A stretch of 64,000 nucleotides of DNA from Corynebacterium freiburgense (GTDB lineage Bacteria > Actinomycetota > Actinomycetes > Mycobacteriales > Mycobacteriaceae), in NCBI RefSeq assembly GCF_030408815.1, contig NZ_CP047355.1, positions 248,001-312,000 on the forward strand, written 5' to 3'. Of this stretch, positions 9,501 through 18,726 are shown piece after piece (the stretch's first letter is position 1; every line of letters begins with the position of its first letter). The notes beneath the pieces were generated by a model. That model was not told the origin of the DNA, made no database searches, and was given only the letters and a program-made list of their open reading frames with translations. The translations under genes and the position numbers were made by a program.

Positions 9501-10703
9501 GTGCTGTATTTCCTCCTTGGCGTGGCGTGTACAGCCATTGCCTGGGCTTTGTACCGCTGGCTCCTACGAGGGATCCGGCGGCGCATTCTTCGCCGCCGAA
9601 AGGCGGCAACCCTGGCTGATAATCGCGTTAATACCGTGAGCCAGGTGCTACACCTTGCAGTGCAAGGTTCCCCAACGGGAGTTACCGTAGTTGATCGCAA
9701 TAGTGACGTTATTCTTTCCAATGCCCGGGCACACGATATGGGCATTGTGCATGAGCGCACTATTAATCCCGACGTCTGGGTCGAAGCTTCCAAGGTTTAT
9801 GAGGACCAGGAAACCCGAGAATTGTCTATGGAGCTTCCGCGGCGCAGAGGAACAACGCCAGTTATTGCGGTACGGGCTGTGATTAAACCGCTGACACTAG
9901 TGGATTCGCGATTTGTCATTGTATATGCGACCGATGAATCCGAAAATGTGCGTATGGAATCCGCGCGCCGGGATTTTGTGGCTAATGTCTCACACGAGCT
10001 CAAAACTCCTGTTGGCGGGATGGCCCTCCTCGCCGAAGCTCTTATTGAATCAAAAGACGACCCTGAGACTGTCGAGCATTTCAGTACTCGCCTTATGAAA
10101 GAGGCGCACCGAATGGCCGATATGATCACTGAGCTTATCTCCCTATCAAAGCTGCAGGGTGCGGAAGCGTTACCCAATATGGAACCCGTCTATGTCGATG
10201 AAATTATCGATGAAGCCATGGCACGAAACCAACTCGCCGCAGAAAACGCCAATATTGAAATGACGCGTGATAAACCTGGCGGATTGCAAGTGAATGGTGA
10301 TAAGAACCTCCTGGTGACCGCGGTAGCTAACCTGATTGGAAATGCGGTGAATTACTCTCCGCAGTCCAGCCCGGTAAAAGTGAGTCAGGAGCTAGTCGAT
10401 GACGATACGGTATTTATCCGGGTGGCAGATAGAGGAATCGGCATTGCCCCTGAAGACCAGAAGCGCGTTTTTGAGCGCTTCTTCCGTGTGGATAAAGCGC
10501 GGTCTCGTTCCACTGGTGGCACTGGTCTCGGCTTAGCGATTGTAAAGCATGTAGCCGCTAACCACGGTGGTCAGATTTCGTTATGGTCGCGGCTCGGTTT
10601 TGGTTCGACTTTTACCCTTGAACTCCCGCTCTACCAGCCAGAATCCCGGACTATAATGGGCAATGATCTCGGTGAAGATCTTACGCTTCCAGAACCAGGC
10701 TAA
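9501..10703 (+). CDS. senX3: Sensor histidine kinase SenX3
   Basis: A 400-residue sensor kinase of the phosphate-responsive SenX3-RegX3 system. One N-terminal membrane helix (residues 2-22) is followed by a basic stretch, a PAS-like domain (45-145), the H-box SHELKTPVGGM with phospho-acceptor His165, and the N, G1, F and G2 ATPase boxes (NLIGNAVNYS, DRGIGI, FERFFR, GTGLGLAIV). It begins with GTG two bases after the gpmA stop and is followed nine bases later by regX3. The regulatory input (phosphate) is inferred from the family. Confidence 0.93.
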   Translation: MLYFLLGVACTAIAWALYRWLLRGIRRRILRRRKAATLADNRVNTVSQVLHLAVQGSPTGVTVVDRNSDVILSNARAHDMGIVHERTINPDVWVEASKVYEDQETRELSMELPRRRGTTPVIAVRAVIKPLTLVDSRFVIVYATDESENVRMESARRDFVANVSHELKTPVGGMALLAEALIESKDDPETVEHFSTRLMKEAHRMADMITELISLSKLQGAEALPNMEPVYVDEIIDEAMARNQLAAENANIEMTRDKPGGLQVNGDKNLLVTAVANLIGNAVNYSPQSSPVKVSQELVDDDTVFIRVADRGIGIAPEDQKRVFERFFRVDKARSRSTGGTGLGLAIVKHVAANHGGQISLWSRLGFGSTFTLELPLYQPESRTIMGNDLGEDLTLPEPG

Positions 10704-10712
10704 AGGATTGCT

Positions 10713-11399
10713 ATGACAAGAATTCTGCTCGTTGAAGATGAAGAATCTTTAGCGGAGCCGCTTGCTTTCCTCTTAGGCAAAGAAGGCTTTGACGTGGTGA
10801 TGGCTGCGGACGGTCCCCAGGCTCTCGTAGAGTTCGAAGCCCACGACATTGACATTGTGCTTCTCGATTTAATGCTGCCTGGTATGTCGGGGACTGAAGT
10901 CTGTAAGCAATTGCGTGCAGTATCAAGTGTTCCTGTGATTATGGTCACGGCGCGTGATTCGGAGATCGATAAAGTTGTGGGCTTGGAACTTGGTGCAGAT
11001 GATTATGTAACAAAGCCGTACTCTTCGCGAGAGTTAATTGCTCGCATTCGGGCTGTGCTGCGCCGAGGTGGGGAGAGCGAACCTGAGCAAGTTTCTAGCG
11101 ATGTGCTTCATGCTGGAAGGGTAAGGATGGATGTTGAGCGACACACCGTCGCCGTTGCGGGTACCCCCGTAAACCTCCCCCTAAAAGAGTTTGATCTTCT
11201 GGAATATTTACTGCGAAATGCCGGCCGTGTGCTTACCCGCAGTCAACTGATTGACAGGGTTTGGGGTGCAGATTACGTCGGTGATACGAAAACTCTAGAT
11301 GTGCACGTAAAACGCCTGCGTTCGAAGATTGAAAAGGAACCTTCGAACCCACAGCATCTTATTACAGTTCGGGGTTTGGGATATAAGTTTGAGCCGTAG
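10713..11399 (+). CDS. regX3: Response regulator RegX3 (OmpR/PhoB type)
   Basis: A 228-residue regulator. The receiver domain has Asp52 as phosphorylation site (LLDLMLPGMSG), acidic residues at 8-10 and Lys in TKPYSSREL. The C-terminal winged helix ends with the usual VHVKRLRSKIE and VRGLGYKFEP. It is the partner of the upstream SenX3 kinase. A gene-free AT-rich stretch follows. Confidence 0.95.
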   Translation: MTRILLVEDEESLAEPLAFLLGKEGFDVVMAADGPQALVEFEAHDIDIVLLDLMLPGMSGTEVCKQLRAVSSVPVIMVTARDSEIDKVVGLELGADDYVTKPYSSRELIARIRAVLRRGGESEPEQVSSDVLHAGRVRMDVERHTVAVAGTPVNLPLKEFDLLEYLLRNAGRVLTRSQLIDRVWGADYVGDTKTLDVHVKRLRSKIEKEPSNPQHLITVRGLGYKFEP

Positions 11400-12029
11400 A
11401 CTTCACATGGAAGGCATGGAAATCCCCAGTAAATAAGTGGTGCGAAATTAAATTTTGTGCCACTTCCATGAGGGTTCTTTAAGGTTTCTGGGGAAGTTTG
11501 GCGGGCGAATCCTAGCGCAATGGGAAAGCCAAAAAGGACATAGATGTCAGCTTTGGGGGTCTTTTATTAATTCTGGCATTAAAATGAAAATTCGCAGCGT
11601 AAAGGTGGCAGGTAGCGTGCCATACATTGTCATAGCTGAAATGTTGCCATGCGGAGTTAGGGGGTATTCCATGGAATTTTCTGAGATTGTCACATGTCGT
11701 AGATTTAGCTGAAAGCGCTTCTCAACGGGGGCTTGTGGTGGTCATGTCCACAGCTCAGGGATAGTGCTGCACCTTTGCTATTTTTATTTAGGAGAGGTCA
11801 TTGTTTTTGGATATTGCGTTCCTCATTCGGTGTTCAATTTTTATATTGGATGCACGGGAGTAAACCTTATTTCTATTTTTAAAAAGCGAAAAATGTATTT
11901 ACGATTCGTGCTTTCGGTCAAATTTTTGGAATTTGTTAAAATATTGGCTTTTGAATTTTTTTGGAAGGCGGTAATTCCATGAAGATTGCGAGCATTCTAC
12001 TAATGTTTTGTAGTCAATATATATAATCC
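11400..12029. other. AT-rich intergenic region with a hairpin
   Basis: About 630 bases without a supported gene. A 15-bp imperfect inverted repeat at 11435-11465 (AAGTGGTGC and GTGCCACTT, with G-T pairs) follows regX3; it lacks a proper U-tract but may end the operon. From about 11760 to 12029 the base composition is strongly AT-rich, unlike the flanking genes, and open frames there have no coding signature. It may be decayed or transferred DNA. Confidence 0.5.
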
Positions 12030-12899
12030 TTATGAATTTTTGAGATTTGCCTGAGTTGCGGGATGTATTGCAAATGCACTTTTGTCTTGTATTGTTGCCC
12101 GTTTCTTGCAGTGAGCTACTAGGACTTCGTATGCGGAATCGCCCATCAGGGTGCGTAATTCCTGCTCATGGGTGATCCAGATGGGATCTGGGGAGTTATG
12201 ACACGCCGGTGCTGTGGTGCAATACCAATCAAAATCTTCACCACCATTTCCCCAGCCTCGACGGTTATATTCGGTAATTGTTGTGCGTAGTATTTCTACT
12301 CCATCTGGGCGTTCTTCATAGGCTTCAAGCCTTCGCAGTGGCAGCTGCCAGCATACCTCAGGTTTCACCACAGTAAGCTCTTCACCTGCGGAAATAGCCC
12401 ATTGGTGGAGGGCGCAACCAGCGCCTGTCGGCCAGTTTTCCCGGTTGGCAAAAATGCACGCGCCGTCGACAAGAATTGTTTTTAAGGCTGGTTCCGGGTT
12501 GCCTTCATCATCATCGAGCTCGTCCCATTCCAGCCAAGGCTCCAGGTCATCCCATGTTTCTGTGTTGTCTGGGCGGTGCTGCCAGAAGCGTGCGGGCATG
12601 CGTTGCGCGGCGTCGGCAAGTTGTTCACGGTCTTCTTCATCACAAATAAATGCGCCATGGATGCAACAACCCACAGTATGATTAGAAGCATCGATACCTT
12701 GGCAAGTTGTGCTAAATCCACAACGCCAATGGGATTCTAACCATGTTAAATCACAAGAGAATATATGCAGTGGGTCGTCGGGATTGGTAAATTCAAACCA
12801 GTCGCGCGGAAAGTCTGGTGGTAATTCAGCTCCAGATCGAATTGAAGCAGCGGCTGGGGACCTTGAAGGAAAACCAAGATTAATTGAGCGGCGATTCAC
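12030..12899 (-). CDS. Conserved Cys-rich protein of unknown function (Rv0495c-like)
   Basis: About 289 residues from a GTG at 12899. The open frame extends to 12968 but that would run into the divergent ppx gene. The N-terminal third has a dense cysteine cluster: [21 protein letters not shown] and [11 protein letters not shown], which suggests a metal or cluster site. A second pair of cysteines lies in GACIFANR and GAGCALHQW. In M. tuberculosis the homologous position beside ppx is held by Rv0495c (from memory). No function is known to me. The start is uncertain. Confidence 0.8.
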   Translation of the reverse strand: MNRRSINLGFPSRSPAAASIRSGAELPPDFPRDWFEFTNPDDPLHIFSCDLTWLESHWRCGFSTTCQGIDASNHTVGCCIHGAFICDEEDREQLADAAQRMPARFWQHRPDNTETWDDLEPWLEWDELDDDEGNPEPALKTILVDGACIFANRENWPTGAGCALHQWAISAGEELTVVKPEVCWQLPLRRLEAYEERPDGVEILRTTITEYNRRGWGNGGEDFDWYCTTAPACHNSPDPIWITHEQELRTLMGDSAYEVLVAHCKKRATIQDKSAFAIHPATQANLKNS

Positions 12900-12933
12900 A
12901 CTTGGTAACGGTAGACCGTCTAACCTTAGTCGT

Positions 12934-13863
12934 GTGAGATTAGGTGTATTGGATGTGGGCAGCAACACGGTTCACTTAGTGGCTGTGGATGCCCGCCAAG
13001 GCGGACACCCGACTCCGATGAGTGATTGGAAAACTAGCCTGCGGTTAGTGGAACACCTTGACGGAGACGGAGCCATCGATGAGAAAGGAAGGAAGAAGCT
13101 GATCAAGGCCGTAGCAGAAGCAAAGGATCTTGCCGAGACTCTCGGTTGTGGGGACCTTATGCCCTTTGCGACGTCTGCGATCCGCTCTGCTGCTAATAGT
13201 GAAGCGATCTTAGACTCGGTTGAAGCAGATACGGGTATTCGGCTTGAGGTCCTCTCAGGCAAAGACGAAGCCCGCCTCACGTTCCTTGCGGTTCGCCGTT
13301 GGTATGGTTGGTCCGCAGGCCGCATCACTAACCTAGATATTGGTGGTGGATCACTTGAGCTTTCCACAGGGACTGATGAAGAACCTGACGCCGCATTCTC
13401 ACTTGACCTCGGCGCTGGACGGCTTACCCATCAGTGGTTTGATACTGATCCGCCAGAGCGCACAAAGGTCAATGTTCTCCGGGATTATATCGATGCCGAA
13501 TTAGTGGAACCGGCTCGAGTAATCCGTGCTTGCGGTACGAGTGATCTTGCCGTGGGTACTTCTAAAACTTTTCGTACGTTAGCAAGGCTTACGGGTGCCG
13601 CACCGTCATCCGCTGGGCCGCGAGTGACTCGCACTCTTACAGCACCGGGCTTACGCCAGCTCATAGCTTTTATTTCCCGCATGACTGCTGCTGATCGCGC
13701 AGAACTTGAGGGTGTGAGTGCCGACCGTTCTCACCAGATTGTCGCAGGTGCTCTGGTGGCGGAAGCGGCTATGCGGGCATTAGGTTTGGAACAACTACAA
13801 ATTTGTCCTTGGGCATTGCGTGAAGGCGTTATTTTGCGCCGTATCGACAAGGGATTGGACTAG
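12934..13863 (+). CDS. ppx: Exopolyphosphatase / guanosine pentaphosphatase family protein
   Basis: A 309-residue Ppx/GppA phosphatase of the ASKHA fold. The N-terminal phosphate-1 loop [14 protein letters not shown] and the second loop [12 protein letters not shown] are clear. I start at the GTG at 12934, eight bases after TAACCT, which fits a leaderless transcript; the frame reaching back to 12709 lies inside the divergent gene. It likely hydrolyses polyphosphate. This is the short single-module form usual in actinobacteria. Placement near senX3-regX3 fits phosphate metabolism. Confidence 0.9.
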   Translation: MRLGVLDVGSNTVHLVAVDARQGGHPTPMSDWKTSLRLVEHLDGDGAIDEKGRKKLIKAVAEAKDLAETLGCGDLMPFATSAIRSAANSEAILDSVEADTGIRLEVLSGKDEARLTFLAVRRWYGWSAGRITNLDIGGGSLELSTGTDEEPDAAFSLDLGAGRLTHQWFDTDPPERTKVNVLRDYIDAELVEPARVIRACGTSDLAVGTSKTFRTLARLTGAAPSSAGPRVTRTLTAPGLRQLIAFISRMTAADRAELEGVSADRSHQIVAGALVAEAAMRALGLEQLQICPWALREGVILRRIDKGLD

Positions 13864-13868
13864 AAATC

Positions 13869-15599
13869 ATGAGTGAAAAGCAACTCACCGTCGCCGAATT
13901 GATGGAGCGCGCTGCAAAAGAAGGTCGCGTTGAGGCTCCGCGCCGTCGTCGCCGCAGCCTAGAAGAAGGCGGTGTGTCTGTTGCGGAGTTGACCGGCTCG
14001 ATCCCTGTTGTTAAGGCAGTACCTTCTGATTCTCGCCACAGCGCCGAGCCTATCGACGCCCCGTTCCCGCGGCAGCCAAAACCTTCGGCTGCAAAGGAAA
14101 AGGAGGCTTCGAAATCTGCTGAGTCAACGGAAACCTCAACACCGCAGGACCATGGCTCTTCAGTTGGTGCAGTCACTACGGCAGGATCGGTAGCCTCCGC
14201 AACCGCAAAGTTGGCGGAACCAAAACCATCAGTAGATTCCTCATTTGATACTGATAGTTCAGATACGCCACCGTGGATGACCGATACTTCATCAATATCG
14301 GACGGCACCGAAGAAGCATCAGAGTCTCCGGAATACACGTCCGAATACTCTGACACTCCTCCGTGGCTCTCCACATCTTTGCCAGAAGAAGAAACCACAA
14401 CGGATCTTCAAGAAGATGACACTCCGCCATGGATGACCTCAAGCACAGCCAGCCCGGAAGAGGAAGAGGAAACACCTCCGTGGCTGATCACTACACCTGA
14501 GCCAAGCGCGCTGCAAGAAGAAGAGGAAGAGGAAACACCTCCATGGCTTGCCGCTGCTTTAGAGGAAAAGGAAAAGCAAAAGGCTGAGCAGTCTCGCGAA
14601 TATGAGGAAACTCCACCGTGGATTATTACTGAGGCTGAAGAGGAAGCTGCAGCCAAGCAGGATGATGATATTCCGCCATGGATGATAGGTTCCACGGACG
14701 CCGCTGACGATGCTGAGTATCAGGATTCCTTTGCTGAGGAAACTCCACCATGGTTGCAACCTGAGCCAGTATCACAGCCTGAGCCGGAACCTGAAGACAT
14801 TGCCGAAGAATCACAGGTGCCAGGTGCTGCCGCTGCATCCACGCCAAGCACTGATAAGACCATGGTCATTAGCGTAATTAATGAAAATGATCCGGTGCGG
14901 CTTACTACTGGGGCCTTTGAGGCAATTACTCCAGACCAGGCTGCGGCTGCTGCGGCGTCGTCTTCGGGGGCGTCGGCAAGTACCGCGCCGCATGCTGAAG
15001 AAACCACACAAATGCCTGTGGTGGAAGACGAGCAAGAAGACTCCTACGCTACTGAAGCGGTTGATGAGTCAAATATTGAGCGCCCCGACCTTGCCTCGGT
15101 GATCCCTATGGGTGGTCAAGCCAATATCAAGGAATCCAAAAAGCGCGATCGCAAGAGCAAAGCTGCAAGCCCATCAGATATTCCCGGCCCAAGCCGAACA
15201 CCCGGGCCTAGTCCGACACCAGGTCCGGCGTCGGCTACGGAAACTCAGGTGCAGCCTGCAGTGGAAACCCCGATCCCAGATCCAAATGGTATTCCGGAGG
15301 CAAAGCCGCTGCCTGTCAAGGTGGAAGCACGGGAAAAAGAAGGCAAGATCTCATTTATTGCCATTGCGGGTATGACACTCCTGGCAATTATTGTGGGCGT
15401 AGCCTTATTCCTTGGTTTTGAAATGCTTTGGTCCAGCCTGCCAAAGTGGGCAGTGAGCCTTCTAGCATTGGCGGTTACCGGTGGCATTGTCGGCATAGTT
15501 CACGCGCTTCGTACGGAACGTGACTTCCTATCTATGGGACTCGCTGGCCTTGCTGGACTAGCGATGACCTTTGGCCCAATGGCGGTTGCTGGTTTATAA
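13869..15599 (+). CDS. Membrane protein with eight TPPW repeats (Rv0497-like position)
   Basis: A 576-residue protein that starts five bases after ppx. The N-terminus has LTVAELMERA and, after a run of arginines, GGVSVAELTGSIP, a short motif seen in several actinobacterial membrane proteins. Residues 130-295 hold eight copies of an acidic unit centred on (D/E)(T/I)PPW(M/L/I), spaced about 14-32 residues apart. A Pro/Ala/Ser-rich linker follows. About 490-576 has three hydrophobic segments: one or two membrane helices and a Gly/Ala-rich end. The N-terminal part is probably cytoplasmic and disordered. Function is unknown. Its place between ppx and proC matches Rv0497. Confidence 0.88.
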   Translation: MSEKQLTVAELMERAAKEGRVEAPRRRRRSLEEGGVSVAELTGSIPVVKAVPSDSRHSAEPIDAPFPRQPKPSAAKEKEASKSAESTETSTPQDHGSSVGAVTTAGSVASATAKLAEPKPSVDSSFDTDSSDTPPWMTDTSSISDGTEEASESPEYTSEYSDTPPWLSTSLPEEETTTDLQEDDTPPWMTSSTASPEEEEETPPWLITTPEPSALQEEEEEETPPWLAAALEEKEKQKAEQSREYEETPPWIITEAEEEAAAKQDDDIPPWMIGSTDAADDAEYQDSFAEETPPWLQPEPVSQPEPEPEDIAEESQVPGAAAASTPSTDKTMVISVINENDPVRLTTGAFEAITPDQAAAAAASSSGASASTAPHAEETTQMPVVEDEQEDSYATEAVDESNIERPDLASVIPMGGQANIKESKKRDRKSKAASPSDIPGPSRTPGPSPTPGPASATETQVQPAVETPIPDPNGIPEAKPLPVKVEAREKEGKISFIAIAGMTLLAIIVGVALFLGFEMLWSSLPKWAVSLLALAVTGGIVGIVHALRTERDFLSMGLAGLAGLAMTFGPMAVAGL

Positions 15600-15640
15600 A
15601 CCGGGTGCGCCGATGACTGCAACATGGCATGGTATACATC

Positions 15641-16474
15641 ATGACCAGAATTGCAGTAATCGGCGTCGGTAAAATCGGTGAGGCGCTTCTTGCGGGGCTT
15701 ATCGCAGGTGGCGTCCCCCCAAAGGATATTGCGGTAACCAACCCAGATCCAGAACGTGGAAAGTACCTCCAAGAAACGTATGGGGTTGTTGATTTCACGG
15801 ATAATGTTCAGGCTGCAGACGGCGCCGACTATGTATTTCTATGCGTCAAACCAAAAGATACCCTACATGTACTGAATGAAGTTTCTGATGTAGTGGACAA
15901 TAATGAAGGCGATACCACAGTCATTTCAATGGCGAGCGGTATTACGCTGCGCAGTTTAGAGGATGCGGTGCCGGTAGGCACGCCGGTGATTCGTGTTATG
16001 CCAAATACACCGATGCTGGTGCGACAGGGCGTCAGTGCCCTTGCATCAGGCAGGTTTGTAAGCGAAGAAAACCTCGAACACGTCTGCGAACTGCTGGAAA
16101 GTGTTGGCACAGTTGTAGTTGTGGCTGAGACGGATATGGACGCGGTAACGGCCCTTTCTGGCTCGTCCCCGGCATATGCTTTCCTTGTTGCGGAAGCTAT
16201 GATTGACGCCGGAGTAAGTTTGGGTCTTACTCGGGCTATGTCGCGTGAGCTGACCATCGGTGCGCTATATGGTGCCGCGACTATGCTTAAAGAAACTGGC
16301 CGCGAGCCTGCCGAATTAAGGGCGGATGTAAGTTCGCCCGGAGGGACGACCGTTGCGGCTATTCGAAAGCTTGAGGCATTTGGTCTTCGAAGCGCGTTTT
16401 ACGACGCCACCGAGGCTTGCGCATTGCGCTCAAAGGAGCTTGGGCGGACCCGTACAGCGGATGACGATAGTTAA
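15641..16474 (+). CDS. proC: Pyrroline-5-carboxylate reductase
   Basis: About 277 residues. It makes proline from pyrroline-5-carboxylate with NAD(P)H. The Rossmann loop IAVIGVGKIGEALLAG opens the protein; VIRVMPNTPMLVRQG and the C-terminal signature (SPGGTTVAAI) are present. The ATG at 15641 puts the Rossmann strand at the usual distance from the start; an in-frame ATG at 15629 is an alternative. Confidence 0.95.
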   Translation: MTRIAVIGVGKIGEALLAGLIAGGVPPKDIAVTNPDPERGKYLQETYGVVDFTDNVQAADGADYVFLCVKPKDTLHVLNEVSDVVDNNEGDTTVISMASGITLRSLEDAVPVGTPVIRVMPNTPMLVRQGVSALASGRFVSEENLEHVCELLESVGTVVVVAETDMDAVTALSGSSPAYAFLVAEAMIDAGVSLGLTRAMSRELTIGALYGAATMLKETGREPAELRADVSSPGGTTVAAIRKLEAFGLRSAFYDATEACALRSKELGRTRTADDDS

Positions 16475-16717
16475 AACAAGCCAGCGTTATTTATTAGCAA
16501 ATCAACTAAGTCTCAGAGGTATATTTCAGCTTCGTTGCCCCGAAAGGGGTTAGCGAGCGGGGGAATCAAGTAGTGGTTGAGACTTTTTCCCAGTACACGT
16601 GTAACCAGCGGGTTTGCTGTGAAGCATGGTGCACTTGATAACAATTGTGACGAAGCGTGTCGCAACAGTCACAAGATTCACGGTAGGCTGTTTTAAGCAC
16701 GCGCGTGACCAGTTGTT

Positions 16718-16739
16718 CTGCAGGAGGGGAAGCCTGCAG
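16718..16739 (+). promoter_or_regulatory. Hairpin in the leader of the BldC-like gene
   Basis: CTGCAGG and CCTGCAG form a perfect 7-bp stem around an 8-base loop rich in G, ending 22 bases before the ATG at 16762. The loop AGGGGAAG looks like a Shine-Dalgarno core. It may be a translational control element; this is a guess from position. Confidence 0.3.
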
Positions 16740-16761
16740 CACGCACTTGCTGAAGGGTTGA

Positions 16762-16959
16762 ATGAATATGGCACATGAAGATAATGGAACGTTCCTGACC
16801 GTTGCTGAGGTCGCAGAGATTATGCGAGTTTCCAAGATGACGGTGTACCGTTTGGTCCACTCCGGCGAGTTGCCGGCAGTACGCGTGGGCCGCTCATTCC
16901 GCGTCCATGAGAACGCGGTGAATGAATACTTGGACTCGTCTTACTACAACGTAGGCTAG
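16762..16959 (+). CDS. BldC-like helix-turn-helix regulator
   Basis: A 65-residue MerR-type/excisionase-like DNA-binding protein. The core FLTVAEVAEIMRVSKMTVYRLVHSG is a helix-turn-helix, followed by the wing PAVRVGRSFRVHENAV. The size and sequence are those of actinobacterial BldC (M. tuberculosis Rv0500A, from memory), a developmental or global regulator rather than a phage excisionase. GAAGGG lies just upstream. An ATG at 16768 is also possible. Confidence 0.88.
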   Translation: MNMAHEDNGTFLTVAEVAEIMRVSKMTVYRLVHSGELPAVRVGRSFRVHENAVNEYLDSSYYNVG

Positions 16960-17148
16960 ACGGCGCCCCACGTCCCCGTCTCTAAAGACCGGGTTCTTTT
17001 GTTCCACAGCTATATCAAACTGTAAGATTGTGGACATTCGTGTCAGCGCCGAGGAACGTGAGTTTTCTTATGTTCAGCCGAGAGTGCACTTTGGCGTTCG
17101 CTGGCAGGTCAGTACGTACATCACCGATTTTGAAGTGAGGGAAACCCC

Positions 17149-17250
17149 ATGGGTTCTGTCATTAAGAAGCGCCGCAAGCGCATGTCCAAGAAAAAGCACC
17201 GTAAGTTGCTGCGCCGTACTCGTGTTCAGCGACGGAAACTCGGCAAATAA
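17149..17250 (+). CDS. 33-residue highly basic protein (AURKAIP1/COX24-type, Rv0500B-like)
   Basis: Starts [16 protein letters not shown] and ends QRRKLGK. More than half of its residues are Lys or Arg. It has a good ribosome site (GTGAGGG, eight bases before the ATG) and a strong terminator six bases after the stop. Families of this kind in actinobacteria are described as AURKAIP1/COX24-domain proteins and are thought to associate with ribosomes. The location directly after a BldC-like gene is conserved in mycobacteria. Confidence 0.9.
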
Positions 17251-17255
17251 AAGAA

Positions 17256-17287
17256 TCGCCTTGGGATTTTCCCAGGGCGACTTTTTG
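17256..17287 (+). terminator. Rho-independent terminator after the basic peptide gene
   Basis: TCGCCTTGGG and CCCAGGGCGA pair over 10 bp (one G-T) around a short loop, followed by CTTTTTG. It could also serve the convergent phosphatase gene that ends at 17308. Confidence 0.85.
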
Positions 17288-17307
17288 TTTCATCGGGGGT
17301 CAGTGTA

Positions 17308-18330
17308 TTACTTTTTGCGTCCCCGCCACCGGCGATAGCTAAGTGATGCTGCTAAAAGTGTTGGTAAACCATAAGTGCGAATCGCTTTACGAATATTCCG
17401 GTAGTCCTGAATCTGCCAGCCGCGTCGGGTCGCTTCACGCCGCAGTTTTGAATCTGGATTGATTGCAACTGCGGTTCCGACCATTGAAAGCATGGGGATA
17501 TCATTAATGGAATCCGAGTAAGCAGTGCACCTGCTTAAATCCAGTTTTTCCACCGCCGCTAGCGCAGCTACTGCATGGCGTTTTCCCGGGCCGTGAAGAA
17601 TATCGCCCACAAGGCGGCCAGTAAAAAGTCCGTTTTCCACCTCGGCTACAGTGCCAAGTGCCCCGGTAAAACCGAGTCGACGGGCGAGAATTTGTGCGAG
17701 TTGTACGGGGGTTGCAGTAACAAGCCATACCTGTTCGCCTTCGGCCAGGTGCATTTCGGCGAGCCTACGTGTGCCTGGCCAGATTTTCTCAACCATGCGG
17801 TCGTCGACAATTTCCTCGCAGAGTGCAACAAGCTCATCTACTGAGCGGCCTTTAATAAACTCCAGTGCTTGTTGCCGCCCCTGGGCTACATCATTAGCGT
17901 TTTCTTTACCAGTCACGCGGAATTTAATTTGCTTCCACGCTAGCGGAATCATTTCATTTGCTTTAAAGTAACGACGCCGCGCCAGCCCCATCATAAAAAC
18001 AATGATTGAGGCCCCCTGGATCAGGGTATTATCCACGTCAAAGAACGCTGCAGCCGGTCCTATACCTTGATGAAGTCGTGCATCTGGATTTTTGGTTTCG
18101 AACTTGTCTGCGGCTTCAATCGCGCCTGAGACCGTTTCAATACCTGAGGCGAAATCCCCGACCTCTAATCCGAATACCTCTGCTACGGCTGCCAACCCGG
18201 CGGTACGTTGTTCTGCATCGCCGACAGGGCGGAATGCGTGTTCCTCAAGAAAACGCCTGAGATTGCCTCGTGAGGCGCTGAGACTAGCTAAGAAATCCTC
18301 AGGGGCAGGTTCATAACCGGGGGTTGTCAC
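17308..18330 (-). CDS. HAD-IB family phosphatase (SerB1-like)
   Basis: A 340-residue haloacid-dehalogenase hydrolase. Motif I FFDVDNT places the nucleophile at Asp98 and the acid/base at Asp100; motif III is [11 protein letters not shown]. An N-terminal extension of about 90 residues precedes the core, and the C-terminal tail is basic. Relatives are annotated as SerB1 or phosphoserine phosphatase-like, but the substrate is unproven. The GTG start at 18330 has AGGAAAC upstream. It is divergent from the glutaredoxin-like gene. Confidence 0.88.
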   Translation of the reverse strand: MTTPGYEPAPEDFLASLSASRGNLRRFLEEHAFRPVGDAEQRTAGLAAVAEVFGLEVGDFASGIETVSGAIEAADKFETKNPDARLHQGIGPAAAFFDVDNTLIQGASIIVFMMGLARRRYFKANEMIPLAWKQIKFRVTGKENANDVAQGRQQALEFIKGRSVDELVALCEEIVDDRMVEKIWPGTRRLAEMHLAEGEQVWLVTATPVQLAQILARRLGFTGALGTVAEVENGLFTGRLVGDILHGPGKRHAVAALAAVEKLDLSRCTAYSDSINDIPMLSMVGTAVAINPDSKLRREATRRGWQIQDYRNIRKAIRTYGLPTLLAASLSYRRWRGRKK

Positions 18331-18408
18331 GTAGGTGTTTCCTCATTAAACGAGACGGGGACAGGTATCGTCTTCAATCGTAGGCAACTTCGATAGGTGT
18401 AAGGAAAA

Positions 18409-18657
18409 ATGAAACTACCTCAACCCCATTCGGTGCAACTTTTGGTCCGCGCAACCTGTGGATCATGTGAGCGCATACGCCAGGAAATTGAAGTTCCTGT
18501 TATACAAACAGGGGCCTCGTTTGAAGTTGTAGACGTTGATCAAGATTCCGCTTTAGCATTGGAATTTGGTGACCGGGTACCTGTAGTGCTGCTAGATAAT
18601 GAAGAATTTGCATGTTGGGAGGTTGACCTAGCGGAGTTAGTACAGGCTTTGTTGTAG
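18409..18657 (+). CDS. Glutaredoxin-like thioredoxin-fold protein
   Basis: An 82-residue protein with a CxxC motif (Cys17 and Cys20 in ATCGSC) after the first strand, and VPVVLLDNEE containing the cis-proline of the thioredoxin fold. It belongs to the DUF836/glutaredoxin-like group and probably reduces disulfides. It lies just before hemA, as Rv0508 does in M. tuberculosis. Confidence 0.88.
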   Translation: MKLPQPHSVQLLVRATCGSCERIRQEIEVPVIQTGASFEVVDVDQDSALALEFGDRVPVVLLDNEEFACWEVDLAELVQALL

Positions 18658-18726
18658 CGGCGGGCTGATCAGGATACGGTTATACATCATCCTTTTGGTT
18701 GATAAATGCGGAACGAAAGGTGGCCT

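Noticed and set aside
11455..11982. Short frames in the AT-rich gap (85 and 72 codons)
   Set aside because: No motif, poor starts, and composition alone explains them.
12709..12933. N-terminal extension of ppx
   Set aside because: It overlaps the conserved Cys-rich gene on the other strand and precedes the conserved Ppx start; not homologous to the family.
16762..16959. Phage excisionase
   Set aside because: No integrase or attachment site nearby; size, sequence and conserved position fit the chromosomal BldC-like regulator.
17030..17338. 102-codon frame covering the small basic gene
   Set aside because: It is in a different frame from the conserved 33-residue protein and crosses the terminator.
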